DNA of 64,000 nt, taken from assembly GCF_036227205.1 (NCBI RefSeq), contig NZ_CP109442.1:5766001-5830000 (forward strand), given 5' to 3'. The notes beneath the pieces were generated by a model. The model was not told where the DNA came from. It did not search any database and saw nothing but the letters and a program-made list of their open reading frames with translations. Positions 34,072 through 42,344 of this stretch are shown piece after piece (the first letter of the stretch is position 1; every line of letters starts with the position of its first letter). This stretch comes from Amycolatopsis sp. NBC_01480 (GTDB lineage: Bacteria > Actinomycetota > Actinomycetes > Mycobacteriales > Pseudonocardiaceae). The position numbers and the translations under genes were made by a program.

Positions 34072-34689
34072 ATGCGCACCCAGTCCGCTCCGCACCCGGC
34101 GTGGCCCGAAACGGTCGAGCTCGACTTCGGCCGGATCGACGCCGGTCCCGACGACGCACTGCGGGTCGTGGCCGGGCTGGCCGGGAGTGCGCAGCGGCTA
34201 CGGCTGCCGGAGCCGTTCTCCTTTGGCGAGGAAGCGCATCGCGACGCGACGATGGTGCGCCTGCTCGCCACCGCCGCGGCGGCATTCGTTCCGGTGGACT
34301 GGACCTTGCGGAAGTCGTTGCCGGGCACCATTCCCGAACGCGCGCTGTGCCATTTGCCGCCACCGCGGGACGACGGGGAACCCGGCCGCCGTTGGCGCGA
34401 AGCCCACGGCACGGGCACCTGCACCTACCGGTACGGCCCGGGATTCGTCCTCATCCACGACACCCGCCCGCGCGGCCCGATCAACCGCGTCCACGTCGAA
34501 GCCGGCTGGGTCGACGCTTTCCGGACCCTGGCCGGCACGGACCGGCCGCCGGCCGACGGGCTCGCGGCGGATCTCGTCGACCAGCTGGCGGCGCACCAGC
34601 TCGCGCTGCGGCTGGACGACCGGTACGCCGTGGTCCTGCCGTATCACGCGGACCGGCGTCCGCCACCCGGCCGGGAGCCGGGCCCATGA
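34072..34689 (+). CDS. DUF5825-like RiPP-cluster protein
   Basis: 205 residues from ATG 34072 with AAAGGAG upstream. No catalytic motif is evident. Its texture (FVPVDWTLRKSLPGTIPE and the GPGFVLIHDTRPRG strand pair) and its place behind the maturase match the DUF5825 family, which accompanies this class of radical-SAM RiPP enzyme; it may be the peptide-binding partner or a second maturation factor. Overlaps the exporter gene by 4 bases (ATGA). Confidence 0.7.
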   Translation: MRTQSAPHPAWPETVELDFGRIDAGPDDALRVVAGLAGSAQRLRLPEPFSFGEEAHRDATMVRLLATAAAAFVPVDWTLRKSLPGTIPERALCHLPPPRDDGEPGRRWREAHGTGTCTYRYGPGFVLIHDTRPRGPINRVHVEAGWVDAFRTLAGTDRPPADGLAADLVDQLAAHQLALRLDDRYAVVLPYHADRRPPPGREPGP

Positions 34690-35918
34690 CCGACGAGCCG
34701 ACGCCGTCGGCCGGGCTGCGCGGGCATCGCGCGTTCCGGTTCCTGTGGACCGCGGACGCCGCGTCCCAGCTCGGCACCGCCGCCGCGACCGCGCTGGTGC
34801 CCCTGCTCGCCGCGACCACCCTCGGCGCCAGCCCGTTGCAGATGGGCCTGCTCACCGCGGCGGAGACCGTGGCGTTCCTGGTCATCGGCCTGCCCGCCGG
34901 CGCCTGGATCGACCGGACCCGCCGTCGCCGCGCGGTGCTCGTCGGCGCCGACCTCGTGCGGGCCCTGCTGTTCTTCGGGCTTCCGATCGCGGGCTGGGCC
35001 GGTGTGCTGGACTTCGGGCAGCTGCTCGTCACGGCGTTGCTCGTCGGCGTCGCGACCGTGTTCTTCGACGCCGCCTACCAGGCGTACCTGCCGGTGGTGA
35101 TCGGGCTGGAGAACCTGGAAACCGGCTACGCGCGCTTGCAAGTCACCCTGTCGGTCGCCGCGGCCGCCGGACCCGGCATCGGCGGCGTGCTCACTCGCTT
35201 GATCGGTGCCGCCTCCGGCCTGGTGCTCACCGGGGCGGGCTATCTGGCTTCGGCCGCGCTCCTTTCGCGCGTCCGGGCCGACGTGCCGCCGATCCCGCCG
35301 CGGTCGCGGGAGGTGCGGCTGCGCACGGAGATCGCCGAGGGCCTGCGCTATATCGTCCACCACCGCCAGCTCCGCCCGATGGCCGTCGCGAGTTCCGTCG
35401 CCGCGTTTTTCACCGCGGGCATCATGTCGATGGAAGTCCTGTTCTTCACCCACGACCTGCGCCTGGACGCGGCGGGGGCGGGCGTGCTGCTGGCCCTTTC
35501 GGGCGTGGGCAGCGTCATCGGCGCCACGACGACCGGCCGCTGGACCCGCCGCCTCGGGGCGGCTCGCGCCAACTGGCTGGTGCCGGTGCTGACCTGGCCG
35601 CCCCACCTGCTGCTCCCGCTCGCCCAGCCCGGCCCGATCGGCCTGGCCATGGCCGCGACGGGAATCGTCATCCACGCCGCCGGGGCCACGACCTACAACG
35701 TGATCGTGATGACCCGCCGCCAGCACCTGACCCCGGACGCCCTGCGCGGCCGCGTCCACACGAGCATGCGCGTGCTGATCTGGGGAACCATGCCGCTCGG
35801 CGCGCTGGCCGCGGGCGTTTTCGCCGAGTCGGCAGGCACGCGCGTGACCCTGACGGTCGCCGTCGCCGGAATCCTCATCGCGATCGTGCCCGTCGTCCGG
35901 TCCTCGCGCGAAGGCTGA
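34686..35918 (+). CDS. MFS transporter, probable RiPP exporter
   Basis: 410 residues from ATG 34686; a longer frame exists upstream but runs through the previous gene. About 12 hydrophobic segments, with the enterobactin-exporter-like pattern (FRFLWTADAASQLGTAAATA and GLPAGAWIDRTRRRRAVL as the motif-A loop). Coupled by 4-base overlap to the DUF5825-like gene, so it most likely exports the mature peptide or gives self-protection. Last gene of the locus. Confidence 0.9.
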   Translation: MTDEPTPSAGLRGHRAFRFLWTADAASQLGTAAATALVPLLAATTLGASPLQMGLLTAAETVAFLVIGLPAGAWIDRTRRRRAVLVGADLVRALLFFGLPIAGWAGVLDFGQLLVTALLVGVATVFFDAAYQAYLPVVIGLENLETGYARLQVTLSVAAAAGPGIGGVLTRLIGAASGLVLTGAGYLASAALLSRVRADVPPIPPRSREVRLRTEIAEGLRYIVHHRQLRPMAVASSVAAFFTAGIMSMEVLFFTHDLRLDAAGAGVLLALSGVGSVIGATTTGRWTRRLGAARANWLVPVLTWPPHLLLPLAQPGPIGLAMAATGIVIHAAGATTYNVIVMTRRQHLTPDALRGRVHTSMRVLIWGTMPLGALAAGVFAESAGTRVTLTVAVAGILIAIVPVVRSSREG

Positions 35919-35961
35919 GTTTTACAGCGTGCGGTGCAGCCGAGTTCGGCATGATGACGGC

Positions 35962-36381
35962 ATGGCAGACGGGAGTCCCGGGTACGAGCCCAACGGATTG
36001 CTCGGACGATTGGTCGGGTTCCGCCTCTTCTGCGTGCAATTCGTGCTGGACTACGTCCAGTTGCGTTTCGACGGCCCTGCTGAGGACATGCCCATCCTCA
36101 ACTGCGACGCCCTGCCTGCCGTGACGATCTCGGGCCACACGGTCACCGACGGCCTTCCGGGCTACGCGGACGCCTTGCGTGCACTGATCCCGGGAACCGT
36201 GCTGCACACGCAGGAAGCCACCGGGATCGGCCTGCGGATCGAACTCGACAGCGGCGATCTCACACTGCATCCGACGCGCTCCGAACTCGTCGGACCCGAG
36301 ATCGCGATACTGAACGGCTTCACCGACCGACGATGGATGTGCTGGCGCCCAGGTGAAGACTCCTTCGAAGACCTCGCCTGA
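35962..36381 (+). CDS. Hypothetical actinobacterial protein
   Basis: 139 residues from ATG 35962 (MADGSPGYEPNGLLGRLVGF). No known domain. Alternating strands such as IGLRIELDSGDLTLHPTRSE suggest a small beta-rich cytoplasmic protein, possibly of the immunity/SUKH-neighbour kind. It begins 43 bases after the exporter stop on the same strand and could be cotranscribed with the RiPP locus, but nothing links it to the pathway. Confidence 0.75.
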   Translation: MADGSPGYEPNGLLGRLVGFRLFCVQFVLDYVQLRFDGPAEDMPILNCDALPAVTISGHTVTDGLPGYADALRALIPGTVLHTQEATGIGLRIELDSGDLTLHPTRSELVGPEIAILNGFTDRRWMCWRPGEDSFEDLA

Positions 36382-36799
36382 CGTCTTCAGACCGCTCTCG
36401 GCATCGTGCCGGCTCGCCGGCCGCGGCGGTGCGGCAGGCCCGGACCGCGCTCGAACTCGCCGGAAAATTCGACAGCCCGTTCGAACGTGACCGGATCGAG
36501 CAGCTGCTGGCCGAACTCGCCGCCGAATGAATCCCACCGGGACGGGCAGGTGCCAGTGCTACCGATCTTCGGCAGCGGGGGCCTACCCGCCCATGCGCGC
36601 GGCGCGGCTGACTCCGACGGAGGCACTGGATTTGTGAGGGTGCGGTCAGCTTGCCGCGTCGACGAGCATGACAAAGGAGAGGTCGGTTTTTCCACGCCGC
36701 CAAGGGTTTCGTAGCTAAACTGGCCTGACTCGTGGCTTCGACCAGCTGTGTATGGTTGCGCCGCGCCCCGAGTGGATCGCCGGGTTATAGGATCATGCC
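36382..36799 (+). other. Intergenic stretch with a helical remnant
   Basis: A plus-strand frame ending at 36530 reads AVRQARTALELAGKFDSPFE then RDRIEQLLAELAAE. It looks like the end of a real helical protein, but no start is visible. The rest, up to the TetR gene, shows no gene and must hold the promoter of 36800. Confidence 0.35.
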
Positions 36800-37387
36800 G
36801 TGGTTGGGAATGCCGACAAGCGACAGCACATCCTCGACGTGGCGACGCGCCTGGCGAGCACGGACGGGCTGCGCGGCCTGAGCGTGCGGTCCGTCGCCGC
36901 GGAGGCGGGGGTGGGGGCGACGACGCTGCGGACCTACTTTCCCTCGCAGGCATTGCTTTACCGCGCCGTCGCCGAGCGGTTGGTGTCTTTTGCGCTCAGT
37001 GATGACTGGATCGGGGATTCCTCGCTGGACCCGGGGGAGCGGCTGTACACGAGCTTGCGGCAGTTCCTCCCCAACTCCGAGAACCGGCAATACGCCCTCA
37101 CAGTGTGGTTCGAGCTGATCACCCTCGCGGTCGGGCCCGATGCGAACACCGAGGTGCTCGAGCTGGTGAACTCCGGGCAGGCCGAGTCGGTCTCGATCGC
37201 GACTCGCTGGTTCAAGCAGCTGGACGACGACGGGTGCGCGTTGCGCGAGAGCCCGGAGGTGCTGGCGGACCGGTTCGAGACCGTGGTGGACGGGTTGCAG
37301 CTCAATCTCCTGCTCGACCCGGACGAAGCCGCGCTCGGGCGGGCGGAAGACACCCTTCGCTGGTTTGTGAAACAGGCCCTGGCCTGA
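36800..37387 (+). CDS. TetR-family regulator
   Basis: 195 residues from GTG 36800. N-terminal DNA-binding domain, LASTDGLRGLSVRSVAAEAG and VGATTLRTYFPSQALLYRAV, then a helical ligand domain with TVWFELITLAVGPDAN. It converges with the second TetR gene at 37414 and the two are paralogous (both share VAAxAGVGATTLRxYFP), so one may have arisen by duplication. Target unknown; no divergent partner. Confidence 0.92.
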   Translation: MVGNADKRQHILDVATRLASTDGLRGLSVRSVAAEAGVGATTLRTYFPSQALLYRAVAERLVSFALSDDWIGDSSLDPGERLYTSLRQFLPNSENRQYALTVWFELITLAVGPDANTEVLELVNSGQAESVSIATRWFKQLDDDGCALRESPEVLADRFETVVDGLQLNLLLDPDEAALGRAEDTLRWFVKQALA

Positions 37388-37413
37388 GCGGAGCTGGAAC
37401 ATTACTGAGTGGG

Positions 37414-37965
37414 CTACCGGTCGACCACGCGCTCGGCGAACCACCTGATCGTGTTCTTCGCGGCATCGAGATCGGCTTGCCCAGGCTGGAAAAGCGCCCG
37501 CAGGTACAGCCCGTTCACGAGAGCCAGCGCGGACGACGCATAACCATCGACGTCCTCGGGGCGCAGGTGGCCACGGCCGGCGAGAACGGTGAGCCATCGG
37601 CGCACGCGCTCGGCCAGTGACCGTTGCGCGCTTTCCGCGATGGCGGGGGCCGACATCCGGTGCAGCTCGAACCAGCTCTCGACGGTTGCCCGCCGGCCGC
37701 CCGGTGGCAAGAGCTGGGCCAGGCACTCGAACAGCCGATCCGACGGGTCGCGCCGGTCGTCGGCGATCGCGAGGTCGTCGACGGGGCGGCGGGCCAGTTC
37801 CGTGGCGACCACAAGATGCAGCTCGGCCTGGGTGGGGAAGTAGTGGCGGAGCGTCGTCGCACCGACCCCCGCCGCCGCGGCGACGGCTCGCACGCTCAGT
37901 GAATTGAGCCCTTCGGCCGCGGCCAGACGGAGCGCGGCCTCGATGATCTTCTCCCGCGTGGCCAT
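37414..37965 (-). CDS. TetR-family repressor of the divergent membrane genes
   Basis: 183 residues from ATG 37965 (MATREKIIEAALRLAAAEGL); a longer frame reaches 38052 but would cover the operators. Helix-turn-helix SVRAVAAAAGVGATTLRHYF. The 85-base gap to the divergent exporter gene contains two palindromes of the same sequence type (37980-38018), so it most likely represses both its own gene and the exporter/CPBP pair until a ligand binds its C-terminal pocket. Confidence 0.93.
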   Translation of the reverse strand: MATREKIIEAALRLAAAEGLNSLSVRAVAAAAGVGATTLRHYFPTQAELHLVVATELARRPVDDLAIADDRRDPSDRLFECLAQLLPPGGRRATVESWFELHRMSAPAIAESAQRSLAERVRRWLTVLAGRGHLRPEDVDGYASSALALVNGLYLRALFQPGQADLDAAKNTIRWFAERVVDR

Positions 37966-37979
37966 GCCGTCGAGTGTAT

Positions 37980-38018
37980 CCGCACAGTGTGCGGTACGGT
38001 GTGCCGCACGCTGTGCGG
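37980..38018. promoter_or_regulatory. Two TetR-type palindromes
   Basis: Site 1, 37980-37994, is CCGCACA-G-TGTGCGG; site 2, 38004-38018, is CCGCAC-GCT-GTGCGG. Both are 15 bases and share CCGCAC/GTGCGG arms; their centres are 24 bases apart. They lie between the start of the TetR gene (37965, minus) and that of the exporter (38051, plus). Confidence 0.85.
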
Positions 38019-38050
38019 GAGACGCCCGGCCGAACCAGGGGAGAAGACCC

Positions 38051-38512
38051 ATGATCGAGAACTTGCAGCACTTCGTCGGCTCGTGGCCGGGCGCGCTCCA
38101 GTGGATCGGGGTCGCGCTGATCGCGACGATCCCGTTCGTCGAGAGCTACATCGGCAGCGTCATCGGCATTGTGATCGGGGTGCACCCGGTGATCGCGGCC
38201 ATTTGCGCGGTGATCGGCAACGTCGCGATCATGATCGCCATCGCCTTCATCACCGATTCCGTGCGCAAACGCGCCACACGCGGAAAAGAGCGCACCACCA
38301 CCCCGGGCAAGGCTCGCGTGAAGAAACTGTTCGACCGTTTCGGCGTGCCCGGCGTCGCCCTGCTCGGGCACCCGACGCAGATCTCGACCGCCGCGCTCAT
38401 CGCGCTCGGCGCGCCCCGGAGCAAGGTGATCGTCTGGGAGCTGATCTCCATTGTGCTCTGGGGAACGATCGTCGCCGTCGTCGCCGGGCTCGGCATCAGC
38501 GCGCTGGCCTGA
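38051..38512 (+). CDS. Small multidrug-export family membrane protein
   Basis: 153 residues from ATG 38051. Strongly hydrophobic with about four membrane segments (VIGIVIGVHPVIAAICAVIG, then VAIMIAIAFI), a basic cytoplasmic loop (RKRATRGKERTTTPGKARVK) and the FGVPGVALLGHPTQISTAAL segment typical of the Sm_multidrug_ex family related to DedA/SNARE-associated proteins. The function of the family is poorly known. Under control of the divergent TetR gene; 32 bases before the CPBP protease gene. Confidence 0.85.
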   Translation: MIENLQHFVGSWPGALQWIGVALIATIPFVESYIGSVIGIVIGVHPVIAAICAVIGNVAIMIAIAFITDSVRKRATRGKERTTTPGKARVKKLFDRFGVPGVALLGHPTQISTAALIALGAPRSKVIVWELISIVLWGTIVAVVAGLGISALA

Positions 38513-38544
38513 ATTCACGCTGACCGATTTGAAAGGAACTGCAA

Positions 38545-39252
38545 GTGAACCTGGATGCCAAGACCGTCGAGGTGACCGTGGAAAAGCGGCGAGCCGGGTG
38601 GCCCGAGATCGTCGCGGGCGCCATCGTCTACACCCTGAGCTTCTACGTCGGCCCGCCGATCGTCAGCGCCATCACCCATGACTCGCCGGCTTCGAGCGGG
38701 ATCGGCCTCGCCGTGCTTTCCGGGGTCATGGGCCTGCTCGGCTTTTTCGCCGCTTTCGCCCTCCGGTTCCGGGCCTGGCCCGCGTTCAACGTCCGCGCGA
38801 TCCCGGCCCGCTGGATCTTCATTTCCCTCGGCTTCGGACTGCTCGCGCTCATCCTGAATCAGGCCACCAGCATTGTGTACGGGCTGCTCAGCGACGGCTC
38901 GGGAAACAACGTCCAGGGCGATTACCAGTCCGCGACCCAAGCTGGTGGACCGGCTTTCCTCTTGTATCTGCTGGGCATTGCCGTGTTGACTCCGCTGGGC
39001 GAGGAATTCCTGTTCCGCGGTGTGCTCGCCACCGCGCTCACGAAATACGGATCGTGGGTCAGCGTCCTCGGCAGCACCGTCGTTTTCGCACTGGCCCACG
39101 GCATCAACCTGGCCCTCATTCCCGCGATCATCGTCGGTGCGATCAACGGGATCCTCTTGGTGCGCACCAAATCGGTGTGGCCGGGTGTCATCGTGCACGC
39201 GGTCAACAACGGTGTGGGCGGCATTCTCTCCCTGCTGGTCAGCGGTGGGTGA
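38545..39252 (+). CDS. CPBP-family intramembrane glutamic protease
   Basis: 235 residues from GTG 38545, with AAAGGAA upstream. Multiple membrane helices and the three CPBP motifs: PLGEEFLFRG (EExxxR), FALAHGINL and VIVHAVNNGVG. Bacterial members act in peptide maturation, immunity or membrane quality control. Second gene of the TetR-regulated pair. Its last 14 bases overlap the end of the convergent aldo/keto reductase. Confidence 0.9.
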   Translation: MNLDAKTVEVTVEKRRAGWPEIVAGAIVYTLSFYVGPPIVSAITHDSPASSGIGLAVLSGVMGLLGFFAAFALRFRAWPAFNVRAIPARWIFISLGFGLLALILNQATSIVYGLLSDGSGNNVQGDYQSATQAGGPAFLLYLLGIAVLTPLGEEFLFRGVLATALTKYGSWVSVLGSTVVFALAHGINLALIPAIIVGAINGILLVRTKSVWPGVIVHAVNNGVGGILSLLVSGG

Positions 39253-40231
39253 CGCCCTCGGTGGCGAACGCGGCGAGCGTCGGGGCCTTGACCGGGACGT
39301 CGCCCAGCGCCTCGTCGATCACGGTGAGCACGTCTTCGCTGAGGTCGACCCCCGATGCCGCCACGTTCGCGCGAACCTGCTCCGGCCGGGAGGCGCCGAC
39401 AATCGCCGACGCGAGTTCGCCGCGCCGCAGCACCCAGGCCAGCGCCAGGGTCGGCAGGGTCACGCCGGCGTCCGCGGCGATCGGCACGAGCCGCTGCACG
39501 GCCTCCAGCGCGGCCTCGCTGAACACGATGTCCATCGACACGCTCATGCTCTTGTCGGCGAGCCGGGAGTCCGCGGGCACGGGCTGGCCGGGCTGGTACT
39601 TGCCGGTCAGGATGCCCTGCGCGAGCGGCGACCAGACGATCTGGGAGATGCCGTTGGCCGCGCAGAGCGGGAACACCTCGGCCTCGGGCGCCTGCCAGAG
39701 CATGGAGTACTGCGGCTGGGAGGAGACGAACAGGTCCGGGCCGGCCAGGTCGATGGCGGCCTGGATCTGCTCGGGGGTCCACTCGCTGAAGCCGAGATAA
39801 CGCGCCTTGCCCTGCTCGACCACCTTCTGCAGCGCCTCGACGGTCTCCTCGATCGGCACGCCGACGTCGAACCGGTGAGCCTGGTACAGGTCGACGTAAT
39901 CGGTGCGCAGCCGGGCCAGGGAGGCGTCGATCTGCTTGGCGATCTGGGCGCCTGACAGGCCCCTGTCGGTGTCCGACATCTGGCCCCAGACCTTGGTGGC
40001 CAGCACGTATCCCTCGCGCTTGTGGCCGGACAGGATCTCGCCCCAGACCGACTCGGCGGCGCCGCGGCCGTAGACGTTCGCGGTGTCGAAAAAGGTGATG
40101 CCGGCGTCGAACGCGGCTTCGGTGCAGGCCCGGGCCCGGTCGGCCGCGACCCCGCCCGAGTAGGTCAGCCACGACCCGAGCGAGATCTCCGAAACCTCGA
40201 GGTCCGAGCTGCCGAGCTTGCGGTAACGCAT
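39239..40231 (-). CDS. Aldo/keto reductase
   Basis: 330 residues from ATG 40231 (MRYRKLGSSDLEVSEISLGS). NADPH-dependent carbonyl reductase of the Tas/K-channel-beta type. Catalytic tetrad: Asp in FFDTANVYG with the Tyr, Lys in VLATKVWG and His in YQAHRFD. C-terminal cofactor segment reads SAIVGASRPEQVRANV. Single-gene unit on the minus strand; substrate unknown. Confidence 0.94.
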   Translation of the reverse strand: MRYRKLGSSDLEVSEISLGSWLTYSGGVAADRARACTEAAFDAGITFFDTANVYGRGAAESVWGEILSGHKREGYVLATKVWGQMSDTDRGLSGAQIAKQIDASLARLRTDYVDLYQAHRFDVGVPIEETVEALQKVVEQGKARYLGFSEWTPEQIQAAIDLAGPDLFVSSQPQYSMLWQAPEAEVFPLCAANGISQIVWSPLAQGILTGKYQPGQPVPADSRLADKSMSVSMDIVFSEAALEAVQRLVPIAADAGVTLPTLALAWVLRRGELASAIVGASRPEQVRANVAASGVDLSEDVLTVIDEALGDVPVKAPTLAAFATEGVTHR

Positions 40232-40348
40232 GATCCCTCCGGATTCCCGCGGCACGGTGCCGCTCCTTCGAGCTTAAGATCTTTTCGCGCGTCTGCCAGG
40301 CCTCAGCAGGGTGCCCTTCAGCGCGTCCGGCGGGCTTATCGTTGAGGT

Positions 40349-41200
40349 ATGCCTGAGCACGCCGACACGGAGAAACCCCTGGGTGCGTTCCTGCGGGCGC
40401 GGCGTGAGCTGCTGGACCCGGCGGAGCTGGGCCTGCCCGATTACGGCCCGCGACGGGTGCCCGGCCTGCGCCGGGAGGAGCTCGCGCAGCTGGCCGGGGT
40501 CAGCCCGCACTACTACGCCCGGCTGGAGCAGGGCCGGGACCGCAATCCGTCCCCGGTAGTGCTCGAGGCGATCGCGAAGGCCCTGCAACTGGACGAGGAC
40601 GCGCTCGGCCACCTGCGGCAGCTGGCCGCGCCCGCGCCCCGGCGCCGACGGCGGGCCTACCGTCCGGAGAAGGTACGGGCCGGACTCGCGGAACTCATCG
40701 CGAGCTGGACGGATCAGCCCGCCGTGGTCATCGGCCGGCATCGCGACGTGCTCGCGGCTAACGACCTCGCCGCGGCGCTGAACCCGGGGTTCACGCCCGG
40801 GCGAAACCTCCTGCATGACGTATTCCTCGATCCGGCCGCACGGGACATTTACCTCGATTGGTCCGTGATCGCGCACGGTGCGGTCGCCGGGGTCCGCTCC
40901 ACCGTGGGGTCCGAATTGGACGATCCTCATCTGACCGACCTGATCGGCGAACTTTCCCTGAAGAGCGAGGAATTCCGGGCGATGTGGGCCCGGCACGACG
41001 TGGCGGAACGCACCGACGGCGTGAAGCGGTTCAACAACCCGCTGGTCGGCGAGGTCGTGGTGAACTTCCAGGCCTTGGCGGTGACCGGCGCGGTCGGGCA
41101 GATCCTGTACATCTTCTCCGCGGAACCGGGTTCGGCCTCGGCGCAGTCGCTTAGCTTGCTGGCAGGGATTGCGGCCACTGCGAAGCGCCGTCCTAGCTGA
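40349..41200 (+). CDS. XRE-family regulator with MmyB-like ligand domain
   Basis: 283 residues. N-terminal helix-turn-helix (GLRREELAQLAGVSPHYYAR then LEQGRDRNPSPVVLEAIA) and a C-terminal MmyB-type domain (VIGRHRDVLAANDLAAALNP), which in relatives binds fatty-acid-like or small hydrophobic ligands. Such regulators often control a neighbouring short-chain dehydrogenase; here the SDR at 41245 is convergent and the aldo/keto reductase at 40231 is divergent, sharing a promoter region of about 115 bases. Confidence 0.93.
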   Translation: MPEHADTEKPLGAFLRARRELLDPAELGLPDYGPRRVPGLRREELAQLAGVSPHYYARLEQGRDRNPSPVVLEAIAKALQLDEDALGHLRQLAAPAPRRRRRAYRPEKVRAGLAELIASWTDQPAVVIGRHRDVLAANDLAAALNPGFTPGRNLLHDVFLDPAARDIYLDWSVIAHGAVAGVRSTVGSELDDPHLTDLIGELSLKSEEFRAMWARHDVAERTDGVKRFNNPLVGEVVVNFQALAVTGAVGQILYIFSAEPGSASAQSLSLLAGIAATAKRRPS

Positions 41201-41244
41201 GGCCGGGGCGCGCGTGTGGCGGCCGCACGCGCGTCCCGGGGCTC

Positions 41245-42210
41245 TCACTCGAAGGCGTTGACGCCGGTGAGTTCGGCCGAGATGTCCCACAGCCGGGCTG
41301 CCGAGGCCGGATCCGCCGCGTACGGGTGGAGGCCGGATTTCATGGCGTCCGGAGCGCTGGGGTCGACGATTTCGGCGACCTCGTTGTCCTCCAGGTAAAC
41401 GCCGCCCTTTCCACCCAACTGCGCCGAGGTCGCGGCCCAGGCGGCGGTCGCCGCGCCCGCCTGCGGCGACTTCCACTGGATGAGGTGGTTTCCGTCCCGG
41501 TCGATCCAGCCGAGCTGGATCTGGTCCGCAGGGGACACGTGGCGCTGCAGGTTCGTCCGGATTCCGCCCGGGTTGAGCGAAAAAGCACGCACCCCCGACG
41601 CTTCGCCCAGCTTGTCCAGGTGCAGCGCGAACAACGCGTTCGCGGTCTTGGACTGGCCGTACGCGTGCCATTTGTCGTATCCGCCGGTGAAGGCGAGATC
41701 GTCCCACCGGATGTCGGAGAACTTGTGCCCGCGCGAGGAGTACGCGACCACACGGGCGCCATCGCCGGCGGACAAGGCTGGCCAAAGCCGGTTCGCCAGG
41801 GCGAAATGGCCGAGGTGATTGACTGCGAACTGGAATTCCCAGCCCGGCCCGACCCGGGTTTCCGGCGCGGCCATCACGCCGGCGCAGTTGATCAAGATGT
41901 CGATTTCGCGACCGCCGTCGAGGAACCGGTCGGCGAAGGTCCGCACCGAGGCGAGATCGGCCAGGTCGAGTTCGCCGATCTCGACCCGTTCCATGTCGTC
42001 GAGGGCCTTTTTCGCTTCGTCGACGCGCCGGGCCGGGACCACGACGGTCGCGCCGGCCGCGCTGAGCCCGCGTACGTCCTCGATCCCGACGCCCGAATAT
42101 CCCCCGGTGACGACGGCGAGCTTGCCGGTCAGATCAACACCGGCCAGGACGTCGCCGACGGTGGAAGCCGGCCCGAATCCGCTGCCGATGGGCTGTTGTG
42201 CACTGGTCAT
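41245..42210 (-). CDS. Short-chain dehydrogenase/reductase
   Basis: 321 residues from ATG 42210 (MTSAQQPIGSGFGPASTVGD); the frame is open upstream but overlaps the next gene. NAD(P) loop VVTGGYSGVGIE (TGxxxGxG), NCAGVMAAPE, active-site Ser in VVAYSSRGHKFS and Tyr-x3-Lys in HAYGQSKTANALF. Resembles retinol-dehydrogenase-like / oxidoreductase SDRs. Substrate unknown. Likely controlled by the XRE regulator next to it. Confidence 0.94.
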   Translation of the reverse strand: MTSAQQPIGSGFGPASTVGDVLAGVDLTGKLAVVTGGYSGVGIEDVRGLSAAGATVVVPARRVDEAKKALDDMERVEIGELDLADLASVRTFADRFLDGGREIDILINCAGVMAAPETRVGPGWEFQFAVNHLGHFALANRLWPALSAGDGARVVAYSSRGHKFSDIRWDDLAFTGGYDKWHAYGQSKTANALFALHLDKLGEASGVRAFSLNPGGIRTNLQRHVSPADQIQLGWIDRDGNHLIQWKSPQAGAATAAWAATSAQLGGKGGVYLEDNEVAEIVDPSAPDAMKSGLHPYAADPASAARLWDISAELTGVNAFE

Positions 42211-42344
42211 AACCCAACCGTAAGAAGCTTCGCGGCCCACAGCCACGCCCTGGCAGGGCGACCATATCCGGTGTCCGAAGAGGACGGTCTGGGCCGGGAC
42301 CGGCTGAACAAGCGTCGCGTGTGGACTGTCCACGTCGCTCGAGA

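Noticed and set aside
34101..34685. N-terminal extension of the MFS exporter
   Set aside because: It overlaps the DUF5825-like gene in another frame and is Arg/Pro-rich; ATG 34686 gives a normal 12-helix protein.
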